Shown in pieces: positions 21,622-32,620 of a stretch of DNA of 64,000 bases; position 1 is the first letter of the stretch; every line of letters begins with the position of its first letter. The stretch comes from Edaphochlamys debaryana. Its lineage: Eukaryota; Chlorophyta; Chlorophyceae; Chlamydomonadales. The position numbers were made by a program, and so were the translations under genes. The DNA is taken from NCBI GenBank assembly GCA_016858145.1, contig JAEHOE010000036.1:620001-684000 (forward strand). Direction: 5' to 3'. The notes under the pieces are model-generated. The model was not told where the DNA came from. It was given only the letters and a program-made list of their open reading frames with translations, and did not search any database.

Positions 21622-24237
21622 TCTGTGTGTGTCGAGCAGGCGCAGCGGTGGAAATGGTGAAGACAGGTAGCCGGGGGGACGTTGAAGCCGTGCGGCCGTT
21701 ACGCCCATGACGCGCGATGGGCGTGGCGAGCAGGTGACCCCCCGAGGTGACCCCCCTCCACGTTGATGTCTTCTACCCCTGCCCCCCGGTGCAACAAGCA
21801 CCATCGGCTTACGTCCCCCGCATAGAGCAGAAGATGATGGCCAAGGTACAGGGCTTGGCGTCTCATGCTTGGGAGGCCGGGGGAGGGGCGGGGAGACAGG
21901 GCGGCGGGGAACCACCGTCATGGCACGACGTCCGGGCACACCGACGACAGCGCCGGCCTTCTCTGACGCTCCAGATTCGCTTAGCAGCCAGTGAGGCGTG
22001 AGCTGGTGCTCCGCTGTCTCCTGGCCTCGCCGGCACCCTGCCCAAGGCCAAGACTGCGGAGGCGGGCAACATCCACCAGCACCTCTGTGTAGTATTGGGG
22101 GAACCGGAGCTGCTGGCGTCTACGACATGCGTTACCCGTCCCGCCCGATGTCTCCACTTCACGTGGCCTCATCCCGTCGCCAGGCGTCACCTGCAAATCT
22201 TCTGATGGCAACGCGTCTGCCCTCCACCGTCAGGCCCCCATGATGCCCGCCCCACCTCCCGACTCCGCTTGCCAGGCCCCTGCGCCTCTGATACCGATAC
22301 CGCTTCCACGCATGCAGTGTTTGCGGCAGGGCCCAGGCAAGCAACGCCAACGGCCACTGCTCGGGCCCTGTGACCCCTGTCGGCATACGCGATACCCATC
22401 ACTGGACTGTCTAGGGCTCCAGGCGCCCGTGCCCTTGCGCACCAGCAGCACCAGGCTTGCGACGGTCGGGCGGCCAGCCCTGTCGAACCAGCCTCTCACC
22501 CGATGAAGGCGTCTGGTCGGTAGCTGCGGTGGCCCTCGGCCATGTGGCCCGTGTCCTGCTTGAAGATGTGGTCTCCCAGCCTCATCTGCGGTTCATCGGG
22601 GTAATGACAAGGGAGAAGACAGACCCGTTCTCCGAGGTGCGAGTGCGCCAGCGCAGACTACGAGGTGGCAGAGCGAGACCTTTAGCCCCATCCCTATGTA
22701 CAGCTGGAAGCAACACGTCGGCCCAAGGCCCCACGCCTCACATCCCTGGGTACGCCAGCGCCCTCCCGTCTCCTTTAAGTTCCTCCGTCCGTTGAGGGCA
22801 AAGGCAGGGCTGGGCACAGCCGGCCCTGGCCCCCCCGTCCTGAGCCTGATTGCGGAGGGGGGCACAGTAGGCCAGAGACTCCGCGCTTGTCATGCCTCCC
22901 ATTCGTCTCGACTCCACTTCCCACACCCTGCGCCTTCGACTCCGCCTCCACGCCTGCGGGTGCCCATCCCCTGCCATGCCAACTGTGTCCATCCTTTCCT
23001 CGGCGAAAGGCGAAGCAGCCGCGCGCCAGGCCGCCGGCATGTCAACGCCAGGGGAGCTTAAGGAACCCTCGAAAGGGTGAAAAGTCTCGTGATGTGCAGC
23101 GTCCAGTGCACTGGCTACCGTGAGTTCAAACGGTGAAGGCGAGGGAGGTGAGCGGGGAGCCACGAGCGGTTTCCTGGGCCGAGGCGAAGGGGGGATGTCA
23201 GGTCGCGGCACCGGGGAGCCATCCCTCGCCTTCTACATTCACCATTGTGGCTTCCAGCACCCTATCCCTGCCAGGCTCTTAGGTACCGAGTGCCATAGGC
23301 AGACCAGCACATCTGCCCGCCGCCTGGCTGGGCCCGCACAGGCACGAGCTGGACCCTGCCCTGACGGGTGGTAATGCGCCATTGGATGGACCCGCGGGAC
23401 ACCTGAGACGGCTTTCCTCTAGCCGCGGCCCAGGGTGCCCAGGGATCATCCCAAGGCCTCCAGGGACACCACAGATGCTCCAGAGATGGGCCAGAGCCCT
23501 CCGCAAGCAGCTGCTGGCGCCTTCCAGGCGCGACCAGGGCCCGCCCGGCACCAATTGCTGCCTGACTACCCAAGGCTACATAGCTAGGTGTGCAACAATG
23601 TCGCTGCGAGCAAGCGGGGGAGCCAGCGTGGTGCTTTCCTGCGACCCAGCGCACCGGGCGTGGTGCGCTTGAGGGCCTGGTGAGCTGTCTAGGTGGCCCG
23701 GGCAGAGCTGGCTATGCAGTGACAGCACAAACAGGAGCCAACACGCGCTCAGCGCTTCAGAAGCGCCGAGTACGGCATCGTACGCTGCCCCCCTTTGGAG
23801 CTACGCTGCACGCTGCGGCCCAAGCTTTGGCACCTGACCACCCCGCATAGACCTAGCTACTAGCAGAACCACTTAGCAAGACCTGAGGCTGCGCGCAAGG
23901 ACCTGCGGGCGGCCATCGGCGCGGCGAGGACGCAGCGCTAGCCTGTCGAGGAGCCAGGAAGGCGGCTCATGACTCGCTGGCACGGAATGTCGGGGCCTGG
24001 CAGCGCGGAGGAGCCAAGAGTTACGCGGTCAGTCTTCGGGCGGGGAAGAGCGCTCCTTAGCCCGGCCACGGCGTGGCCTCCTGGTCGGCCCTGGCGATAG
24101 AGGGGGCCTAGACGGGGTCCAAGGAGGAAGCTGGAGGTCCAGAGCGGCTCAGGCGAGGAAGCCCGGTCTTGGCCCGGTTGCGGGATGAGCTTCTCACCTT
24201 CGCAGCGAGCGGCCTCGAGGACCCGCGCGGCAGCCTA
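21622..24237. other. Arm region upstream of the left LRR gene, no gene seen
   Basis: 2.6 kb that corresponds to the intergenic region between the right LRR gene (-) and DGAT2 (+), so it probably carries a copy of both promoters. About 250 bp at roughly 22460-22715 have no counterpart in the right arm, which instead has a filler of about 16 bp near 34160-34180. The ORFs here are not shared cleanly between arms and show no domain. Confidence 0.55.
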
Positions 24238-27200
24238 ATGGATAGAAGGAGTATCCCCCTGGGGCCCGGGGGGGTCGCAACTCGCTCGGCGAGCTGCCCG
24301 CGGGGGAAGGAGGTCGCTCGCGACGCCGAAGTTGGTTGCGGAAACGGCTCCCGAGCGAGCCCTGTTCTCCTCGCTCGCGCAGCGACGCACCGAGCGCCTC
24401 CGCCCACAGCCTCGTGTGATAGCCCTTGAGGCCACTTGCGCGCGCTGGGAGCAATACGTGCAGCGTCGACGGAGAAATCGGGAGCCGACTCGCCCCTAGC
24501 CAACGACCTGGGGTAGCGACCGGCCACTCCTCACTTCCTCCTGCGGCGTTCTTTTCGAGATGCGCCGGCGCAAACGAGTCATTGACTCTTAGGGCTTGTG
24601 ATTGGGCGTCGCGGCCGGGCCGGAGAGGCCCCCGCGAGCGAGATAATTGCAGTTTGCGTCGCGCCTTCCTCAGCCGGCAACCGCCGATTTTTTGTTTCGC
24701 CCTTCTTCCGCGCAGGCGGCCTCCCGACCTCAGCTCGCTGCCGTCTGACATCCTCCAGTACATCCTCGAGGGTATTGTGGCTGAGTCGCCTGATGCGGCG
24801 TCGATTTTCAGGAGCGTCGACAAAGGATGGACAGCGCTCGCGACGCGCCTCGTCCGGCACCTGCGTATCTCCCCGGAGCCGGCCCCATTCGACGTCTCTG
24901 CACGCCTACCTCACGTCGAGACCCTAACCATCGCAAGCCGTGACGGCGGCGGCGAGGTTTGGGCCGGTCTCGGCGCGCTGCTGTCCCAGCTGGCCGCCCT
25001 GCCTGGGCTGCGCGGCTTGGCGCTGCCCGGAGCGCCCGCGGACGCCGCTCCCTGGCTCTGCGGCCTCTCCCGCCTCAGCCGCCTCACCTCCCTCGACCTC
25101 TCCCGCTGCGACCTGAGCGAGCTGCCCGCAGCGGTGCTGCAGCTGCCCTGCCTGGAGAGCCTGCGGGCTGCGGACTGCGGCCTCTCGCGCCTGTTGCCGA
25201 CCGCCCCGCCCGAGGCCGAGGCCGAGCCCGGCGCCGGCCAGCTGTGCCTTCCCGGCTGCCTCCGCTCCCTGGACGTCCGCGGCAACCGCCTGACCTCCCT
25301 CCCCGAGAGCCTCTCGGCGCTCTCGCAGCTCACGCGCCTGGACGCCAGCAGCAACAAGCTGGGCGGCGAGGGCCTGGGCGGGCTCTCGGGGCTGTGCAGC
25401 CTGAGGGAGCTCGACTTGTCCGCCAACGGGTGAGGCCGCAGCGGCGGTGTGGTTGGGGCCGAGAGCCCCATACTCTCACAGCTATTCCCGCAGCATTGAA
25501 CGCGTTGCTGAGCCCCCACTGTGGTAGCGGTTAGAGGTTATGGACTGAGGGGGTGCCACGTCTGCAGGGTGGGTTAGCGGTGTCTGCCCCTTGCCTTGGC
25601 GGAGTCTTGCCTGAGACCGCCCGATCCGTCCTCCCCCACTGGCCTGTTCGCCCTTCCCTCACGGCCCCCTTTTCCACAGCCTGGAGGTGCTCCCCGCCGG
25701 CCTGTCCTCCGCCACGGGCCTCACTCGGCTGGACCTGTCGGACTGCGAGCTGGCGCACCTGGGTGGCCTGGGGCTGGAGTGCATGGCGGGTGAGGCGGGA
25801 TGAGGTGAAGCGAGGGCGTGTGGTTGTTGTTTTGGGGCTGTTGCGTCGCGCGCTTGAAACCGGTGGTGCAAGCGCCCACCCTGCCCACCACTGTCGCGGG
25901 CTCGTCCCATTTACGACAGCTTGTACGGCACACCGCACCTATTGTACGACACTGTACGACAGCCTCGGAACACGCTGCCTGCGCTCCCCCGACCTGTTTT
26001 TGACCTTAAAGTTGCTCTGCTCATGCCGTCCTCAGGCCTCCGCGAGCTCAGCCTGAGCGGCAACTGGCGCCTGGGCCACTGTCCCGAGGAGGTAGCGGAG
26101 CTGAGCCAGCTGACCGCGGTGGGTCACGGAGATACCAGATATACCACACCTCATGCCAAACGCTGGCGGCGCGGCATCCGATGCCATTCTCATCCTTCCA
26201 TAACCCGCCTGTGTGTGTGGCCTCTCTCTCGTCCGCAGCTCGACCTGTCCGGCTGCGGGCTGACCACCCTGCCGGCCGGCCCAGCCGCGGCCACGGCCCT
26301 GCGCCACCTCACCCTCTCCTCCAATGACTTGCAGCAGGTGAGAAGGGAACACGGGAACTGTCTGTTGAGCGCAAAGCACTGCGCAGCGTGCTGACGTGTG
26401 TGCCGGACACGCTTGACGCAAGACGCAGCCTCACGCGCCCACCTTGCCCTGCGTCCTCCCCCACCCCACCCGGATGCCTTGCAGGTTCCGCCCTGCGTCT
26501 CCCACCTGACCTCCCTCCTCACGCTGTCCCTCGACTACAACGCCCTGCCCCACCTGCCCGACTGGGTGGGCGCCCTCACCGCCCTTACCGCGCTGGACGC
26601 GTGCGGCAACGGCCTGACGGGCCTCCCGGCCTCGCTCGGGGCCATGAGCTCCCTCCGGCACCTCGCCCTCGCCAGCAACCGCCTTGAGGAGCTGCCGGCG
26701 TGCCTGGGGGCGATGACGGGGCTGCAGGTGCGTGGGTGCACAGGGGCCGGTGGTGAAGCCTGTCCCCGACTTAGCTTGTGCCCCATTCACGCGCCTTACC
26801 GTATGTGTGCGCCTATGCCCCCTGCGCAGGAGCTTGACGTGTCGTGCAACCGGCTCCGAGAGCTCCCCTCGGCCCTGTGCTCCCGCCTGCCCCACCTGGA
26901 CTTCCTTTCACTCGCGGGCAATTCGCTCACGCGCCTCCCCGCCGAGCTATGCCTCATGGAGCGCCTGAGCTGGCTCGACGCTAGCGACAACCGCCTTGCG
27001 GGCCTCCCCGCCAGCCTGGTTGGGATGCGGGCACTGCAGGTGCGAGGCGTGGCGGTGGGGTTGGGATAGGCAAGGTGCTAGCTGCGGTGGTGGGCGGCCA
27101 AGAGAGGTGCGCGGCGGCTGAGAGGTTCTGCTGGTACCCTGTTCCTGCTCCAGGTGATCAAGCTGCGAGGCAACTGCCTTGCGTCGCCGCGGCCTCCCGC

Positions 27201-27966
27201 CTTCAAGCGCTGGCGGTCTCTCCTCCGGAGCCGTGCCGCCGCGGCCGCAGCGGCGGCAGCTGCAGCCAGCTGCAGAGCCTCAGCGGCCGACCCCGGGCCC
27301 CACGCCGCCTCCCTGTCTCGCTCCCGCGCTCGTGCCGCTACGGTGGACACGGAGAGCTCCGACGCTGACGTCGGCAGCGAGGCCGGCGATGGGCAGGACG
27401 CGTGGGAGGCCGAGGAGGAAGACTCAGACGTGGAGGAGCAGGAGGGGGCAGACGAGGAGGTGGAGGAGCAGGAGGGGGCGGTGGAGCTGGAGGAGGAGCC
27501 CGGGGCGGAGGCGGATGAGGTGGAGGGCACGGACGTCGATGAGGTGGAGCTGTTGGAATCGGAAGAGGAGGAGGAGTCCGAGGAGGTCGATGTGGTCATG
27601 ATAGACGGGGAGGGCGGGGAGTCAGACGAGGAGGACGAGGTGGAGGTGGTGGAGGAGGACGGGGACAGGGACGGGGACGGGGAGGAGCCCGAGGCCATGG
27701 GCGAGGAGGAGGCGTCTGACGATGAGGAGGCGGCAGCGGAGGAGGATGCAGACGGGGATGAGGAGGAGCACCTTGAGGAGGAGGAGGCCAGTGAGGACGA
27801 GGTCGAGGCGGAGGATGGCGAGGAGGAGGAGGGCCGAGAAGAGGCGGATGCGCCGGTGGGAGGAGGCGCGTTTCCTTGCGGTGCGTCCTTGGGGGGCTGC
27901 TGGCCGGGGGGAGCGCTCGGAGGCAGCGGGCCCTGGGCAGGGTGGGAGGGCGTGCGGCTGGACTGA
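24238..27966 (+). CDS. F-box-like / leucine-rich repeat protein with acidic C-terminal tail (left copy)
   Basis: Clear exons: 24716-25429, 25680-25789, 26036-26118, 26239-26337, 26485-26727, 26830-27039 and 27154-27966 (TGA), 756 residues. They contain no usable Met before the domain, and 24716 follows a strong pyrimidine-rich acceptor. A candidate first exon 24238-24413 (ATG, donor GTGTGA) joins in phase and is conserved in the other copy, giving about 815 aa. The domain begins with LSSLPSDILQYILEGIV...IFRSVDKGW, an F-box-like helix set, then about 12-14 LRRs of the LxxLPxxLxxLxxLxxLxLxxN type, each intron falling between repeats. After a poly-Ala run of about 11 residues, the last 200 residues are mostly Glu/Asp. 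Such proteins act as SCF ubiquitin-ligase adaptors or Ras-group LRR scaffolds; the choice is open. Its near-twin lies at 28891-32620 and converges with it. Confidence 0.8.
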
Positions 27967-28127
27967 GATGGGAACTGGTGTTCACCATCATCACCTGACA
28001 GCTCCTCTTTCTTCGAGTGATGTGTACCAGGTTGCTGTAGCATATGCAGGATGTGTTTGCGTGCTTAAGAGCAGTGTGTGTCGAGTGCGCGTGTGAGCGA
28101 GAGTTGAGAGACGGCAAGTGGGGTTTT

Positions 28128-28729
28128 CCTTCTGGGGGATAATGATGAAACGGAGACTGGGTGGGGGCCTTTTCTAACATGATGGGCCCAATGCAAATGA
28201 TTTGCTTCTGGAGGATGAGTGAAAGTCATGCTTGCATTATGTGGGCGTGTTCTCTGTCTTCCCGGGGAGGGGCGAGAATGACTGAGGGGCCTGAGAATGA
28301 GCCCGAATGCATACGGGGTACCACAAACACCTTGCGCAGAGCACCTGTTCTGGAAGGATTCTGCATTCATACCATGGGTCCATGACTTGAGTGTAAACCT
28401 TTCTGAACTTGAGCACGCGGCTGACAAGCTGGCTGCACCGTTGCAGTCCGGCGCTCCGGCCTATCGCATGGAGGCTGCGGGCCGTACGCTTGCATGCCAT
28501 GTTACAATCATTCTGTGACTCAGCCACTGCCCACAGGCGCGCCCAGCCACCGCTAAGACGACAGTCCTCTGACTAATAAAGAAGCCTAAATTGCCAGGAG
28601 AATCGGGAGTAAATTAGGAGCCGTGAAGAAAAACAAGGAAGATCTGAGGACGATTTGAGCTATGCGCCTAATGTGGGCTTCGTATCACCCATCCGTACAG
28701 ATCCGAACCAACGCCATCATCGCAAAAAG
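28128..28729. other. Unique spacer at the palindrome centre
   Basis: About 600 bp with no inverted partner. Its second half is distinctly more AT-rich than the rest of the window (28560-28740 includes several A-runs and AATAAA-like stretches). It lies between the 3' ends of the two convergent LRR genes and so probably holds their distal 3' UTRs and termination signals. ORFs up to about 120 codons exist but have no recognisable content. Confidence 0.7.
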
Positions 28730-28890
28730 ATAACCCCACTCGCCGTTTCTCAACTCTCGCTCACACGCGCACTCGACACACACTGCTCTTAAGCACGCAA
28801 ACACATCCTGCATATGCTACAGCAACCTGGTACACATCACTCGAAGAAAGAGGAGCTGTCAGGTGATGATGGTGAACACCAGTTCCCATC

Positions 28891-31800
28891 TCAGTCCAGC
28901 CGCACGCCCTCCCACCCTGCCCAGGGCCCGCTGCCTCCGAGCGCTCCCCCCGGCCAGCAGCCCCCCAAGGACGCACCGCAAGGAAACGCGCCTCCTCCCA
29001 CCGGCGCATCCGCCTCTTCTCGGCCCTCCTCCTCCTCGCCATCCTCCGCCTCGACCTCGTCCTCACTGGCCTCCTCCTCCTCAAGGTGCTCCTCCTCATC
29101 CCCGTCTGCATCCTCCTCCGCTGCCGCCTCCTCATCGTCAGACGCCTCCTCCTCGCCCATGGCCTCGGGCTCCTCCCCGTCCCCGTCCCTGTCCCCGTCC
29201 TCCTCCACCACCTCCACCTCGTCCTCCTCGTCTGACTCCCCGCCCTCCCCGTCTATCATGACCACATCGACCTCCTCGGACTCCTCCTCCTCTTCCGATT
29301 CCAACAGCTCCACCTCATCGACGTCCGTGCCCTCCACCTCATCCGCCTCCGCCCCGGGCTCCTCCTCCAGCTCCACCGCCCCCTCCTGCTCCTCCACCTC
29401 CTCGTCTGCCCCCTCCTGCTCCTCCACGTCTGAGTCTTCCTCCTCGGCCTCCCACGCGTCCTGCCCATCGCCGGCCTCGCTGCCGACGTCAGCGTCGGAG
29501 CTCTCCGTGTCCACCGTAGCGGCACGAGCGCGGGAGCGAGACAGGGAGGCGGCGTGGGGCCCGGGGTCGGCCGCTGAGGCTCTGCAGCTGGCTGCAGCTG
29601 CCGCCGCTGCGGCCGCGGCGGCACGGCTCCGGAGGAGAGACCGCCAGCGCTTGAAGGCGGGAGGCCGCGGCGACGCAAGGCAGTTGCCTCGCAGCTTGAT
29701 CACCTGGAGCAGGAACAGGGTACCAGCAGAACCTCTCAGCCGCCGCGCACCTCTCTTGGCCGCCCACCACCGCAGCTAGCACCTTGCCTATCCCAACCCC
29801 ACCGCCACGCCTCGCACCTGCAGTGCCCGCATCCCAACCAGGCTGGCGGGGAGGCCCGCAAGGCGGTTGTCGCTAGCGTCGAGCCAGCTCAGGCGCTCCA
29901 TGAGGCATAGCTCGGCGGGGAGGCGCGTGAGCGAATTGCCCGCGAGTGAAAGGAAGTCCAGGTGGGGCAGGCGGGAGCACAGGGCCGAGGGGAGCTCTCG
30001 GAGCCGGTTGCACGACACGTCAAGCTCCTGCGCAGGGGGCATAGGCGCACACATACGGTAAGGCGCGTGAATGGGGCACAAGCTAAGTCGGGGACAGGCT
30101 TCACCACCGGCCCCTGTGCACCCACGCACCTGCAGCCCCGTCATCGCCCCCAGGCACGCCGGCAGCTCCTCAAGGCGGTTGCTGGCGAGGGCGAGGTGCC
30201 GGAGGGAGCTCATGGCCCCGAGCGAGGCCGGGAGGCCCGTCAGGCCGTTGCCGCACGCGTCCAGCGCGGTAAGGGCGGTGAGGGCGCCCACCCAGTCGGG
30301 CAGGTGGGGCAGGGCGTTGTAGTCGAGGGACAGCGTGAGGAGGGAGGTCAGGTGGGAGACGCAGGGCGGAACCTGCAAGGCATCCGGGTGGGGTGGGGGA
30401 GGACGCAGGGCAAGGTGGGCGCGTGAGGCTGCGTCTTGCGTCAAGCGTGTCCGGCACACACGTCAGCACGCTGCGCAGTGCTTTGCGCTCAACAGACAGT
30501 TCCCGTGTTCCCTTCTCACCTGCTGCAAGTCATTGGAGGAGAGGGTGAGGTGGCGCAGGGCCGTGGCCGCGGCTGGGCCGGCCGGCAGGGTGGTCAGCCC
30601 GCAGCCGGACAGGTCGAGCTGCGGACGAGAGAGAGGCCACACACACAGGCGGGTTATGGAAGGATGAGAATGGCATCGGATGCCGCGCCGCCAGCGTTTG
30701 GCATGAGGTGTGGTATATCTGGTATCTCCGTGACCCACCGCGGTCAGCTGGCTCAGCTCCGCTACCTCCTCGGGACAGTGGCCCAGGCGCCAGTTGCCGC
30801 TCAGGCTGAGCTCGCGGAGGCCTGAGGACGGCATGAGCAGAGCAACTTTAAGGTCAAAAACAGGTCGGGGGAGCGCAGGCAGCGTGTTCCGAGGCTGTCG
30901 TACAGTGTCGTACAATAGGTGCGGTGTGCCGTACAAGCTGTCGTAAATGGGACGAGCCCGCGACAGTGGTGGGCAGGGTGGGCGCTTGCACCACCGGTTT
31001 CAAGCGCGCGACGCAACAGCCCCAAAACAACAACCACACGCCCTCGCTTCACCTCATCCCGCCTCACCCGCCATGCACTCCAGCCCCAGGCCACCCAGGT
31101 GCGCCAGCTCGCAGTCCGACAGGTCTAGCCGAGTGAGGCCCGTGGCGGAGGACAGGCCGGCGGGGAGCACCTCCAGGCTGTGGAAAAGGGGGCCGTGAGG
31201 GAAGGGTGAACAGGCCAGTGGGGGAGGACGGATCGGGCGGTCTCAGGCAAGACTCCGCCAAGGCAAGGGGCAGACACCGCTAACCCACCCTGCAGACGTG
31301 GCACCCCCTCAGTCCATAACCTCTAACCGCTACCGCAGTGAGGGCTCAGCAACGCGTTCAATGCTGCGGGAATAGCTGTGAGAGTATGGGGCTCTCGACC
31401 CCAACCACACCGCCGCTGCGGTCTCACCCGTTGGCGGACAAGTCGAGCTCCCTCAGGCTGCACAGCCCCGAGAGCCCGCCCAGGCCCTCGCCGCCCAGCT
31501 TGTTGCTGCTGGCGTCCAGGCGCGTGAGCTGCGAGAGCGCCGAGAGGCTCTCGGGGAGGGAGGTCAGGCGGTTGCCGCGGACGTCCAGGGAGCGGAGGCA
31601 GCCGGGAAGGCACAGCTGGCCGGCGCCGGGCTCGGCCTCGGCCTCGGGCGGGGCGGTCGGCAACAGGCGCGAGAGGCCGCAGTCCGCAGCCCGCAGGCTC
31701 TCCAGGCAGGGCAGCTGCAGCACCGCTGCGGGCAGCTCGCTCAGGTCGCAGCGGGAGAGGTTGAGGGAGGTGAGGCGGCTGAGGCGGGAGAGGCCGCAGA

Positions 31801-32620
31801 GCCAGGGAGCGGCGTCCGCGGGCGCTCCGGGCAGCGCCAAGCCGCGCAGCCCAGGCAGGGCGGCCAGCTGGGACAGCAGCGCGCCGAGACCGGCCCAAAC
31901 CTCGCCGCCGCCGTCACGGCTTGCGATGGTTAGGGTCTCGACGTGAGGTAGGCGTGCAGAGACGTCGAATGGGGCCGGCTCCGGGGAGATACGCAGGTGC
32001 CGGACGAGGCGCGTCGCGAGCGCTGTCCATCCTTTGTCGACGCTCCTGAAAATCGACGCCGCATCAGGCGAATCAGCCACAATACCCTCGAGGATGTACT
32101 GGAGGATGTCAGACGGCAGCGAGCTCAGGTCAGGAGGCCGCCTGCGCGGAAGAAGGGCGAAACAAAAAATCGGCGGTTGCCGGCTGAGGAAGGCGCGACG
32201 CAAACTGCAAATATCTCGCTCGCGCGGGCCTCTCCGGCCCGGCCGCGACGCCCAATCACAAGCCCTAAGAGTCAATGACTCGTTTGCGCCGGCGCATCTC
32301 GAGGAGAACGCCGCAGGAGGAAGTGAGGAGTGGCCGGTCGCTACCCCAGGTCGTTGGCTTAGGGGCGAGTCGGCTCCCGATTTCTCCGTCGACGCTGCAC
32401 GTATTGCTCCCAGCACGCGCAAGTGGCCTCAAGGGCTATCACACGAGGCTGTGGGCGGAGGCGCTCGGTGCGTCGCTGCGCGAGCGAGGAGAACAGCGCT
32501 CGCTCGGGAGCCGTTTCCGCAACCAACTTCGGCGTCGCGAGCGACCTCCTTTCCCCGCGGGCAGCTCGCCGAGCGAGTTGCGACCCCCCCGGGCCCCAGG
32601 GGGATACTCCTTCTATCCAT
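28891..32620 (-). CDS. F-box-like / leucine-rich repeat protein with acidic C-terminal tail (right copy)
   Basis: Mirror image of the gene at 24238-27966, with the same exon plan: candidate first exon 32620-32445, domain exon beginning at 32141, last exon 29703-28891. Every splice site and the stop are conserved and no frame disruption was found, so this copy also looks intact. The 270-residue last exon, with its poly-Ala run and acidic tail, is the same protein sequence in both copies. A few replacements occur in the F-box-like/LRR part, for example VAESP to VADSP and TSLDLS to TSLNLS. A single-base length difference between arms falls within the proposed first intron, not in coding sequence. 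Upstream it is divergent from DGAT2 across 2.4 kb. Function as for the left copy: an LRR scaffold or SCF adaptor is inferred, not shown. Confidence 0.8.

Larger units (their letters stand above)
21353..28127 (+). repeat. Left arm of a giant inverted repeat (palindrome)
   Basis: The left arm is the reverse complement of about 28730-35275. Coordinates of matching points sum to 56,857 or 56,858 over the inner 4 kb, for example stop codons at 27966 and 28891 and start codons at 24238 and 32620. Identity is almost complete across the LRR gene and its acidic tail (hundreds of consecutive codons identical). It falls outward, where substitutions, small indels and one large length difference accumulate and the coordinate sum drops to about 56,630. 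The arm contains one LRR gene, about 2.6 kb of non-coding sequence and the DGAT2 exon 1 fragment. The inner edge was placed where left GGGGTTTTCC and right GGGGTTATCT (in reverse complement) diverge. Confidence 0.95.

Noticed and set aside
24426..24715. In-frame upstream extension of the LRR domain exon as coding
   Set aside because: There is no Met in it, a strong pyrimidine-rich acceptor sits at 24714-24715, and the two arms show a one-base length difference in this stretch, so it is treated as intron.
27078..28043. 321-codon Ser-rich ORF antisense to the acidic tail (mirrored at 28814-29779), with an ATG
   Set aside because: It is the complement of GAG/GAC-type Glu/Asp codons, which reads as Ser/Pro/Thr-rich sequence. 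The sense strand has splice sites, LRRs and a coherent protein, so the antisense frame is a shadow despite its length.
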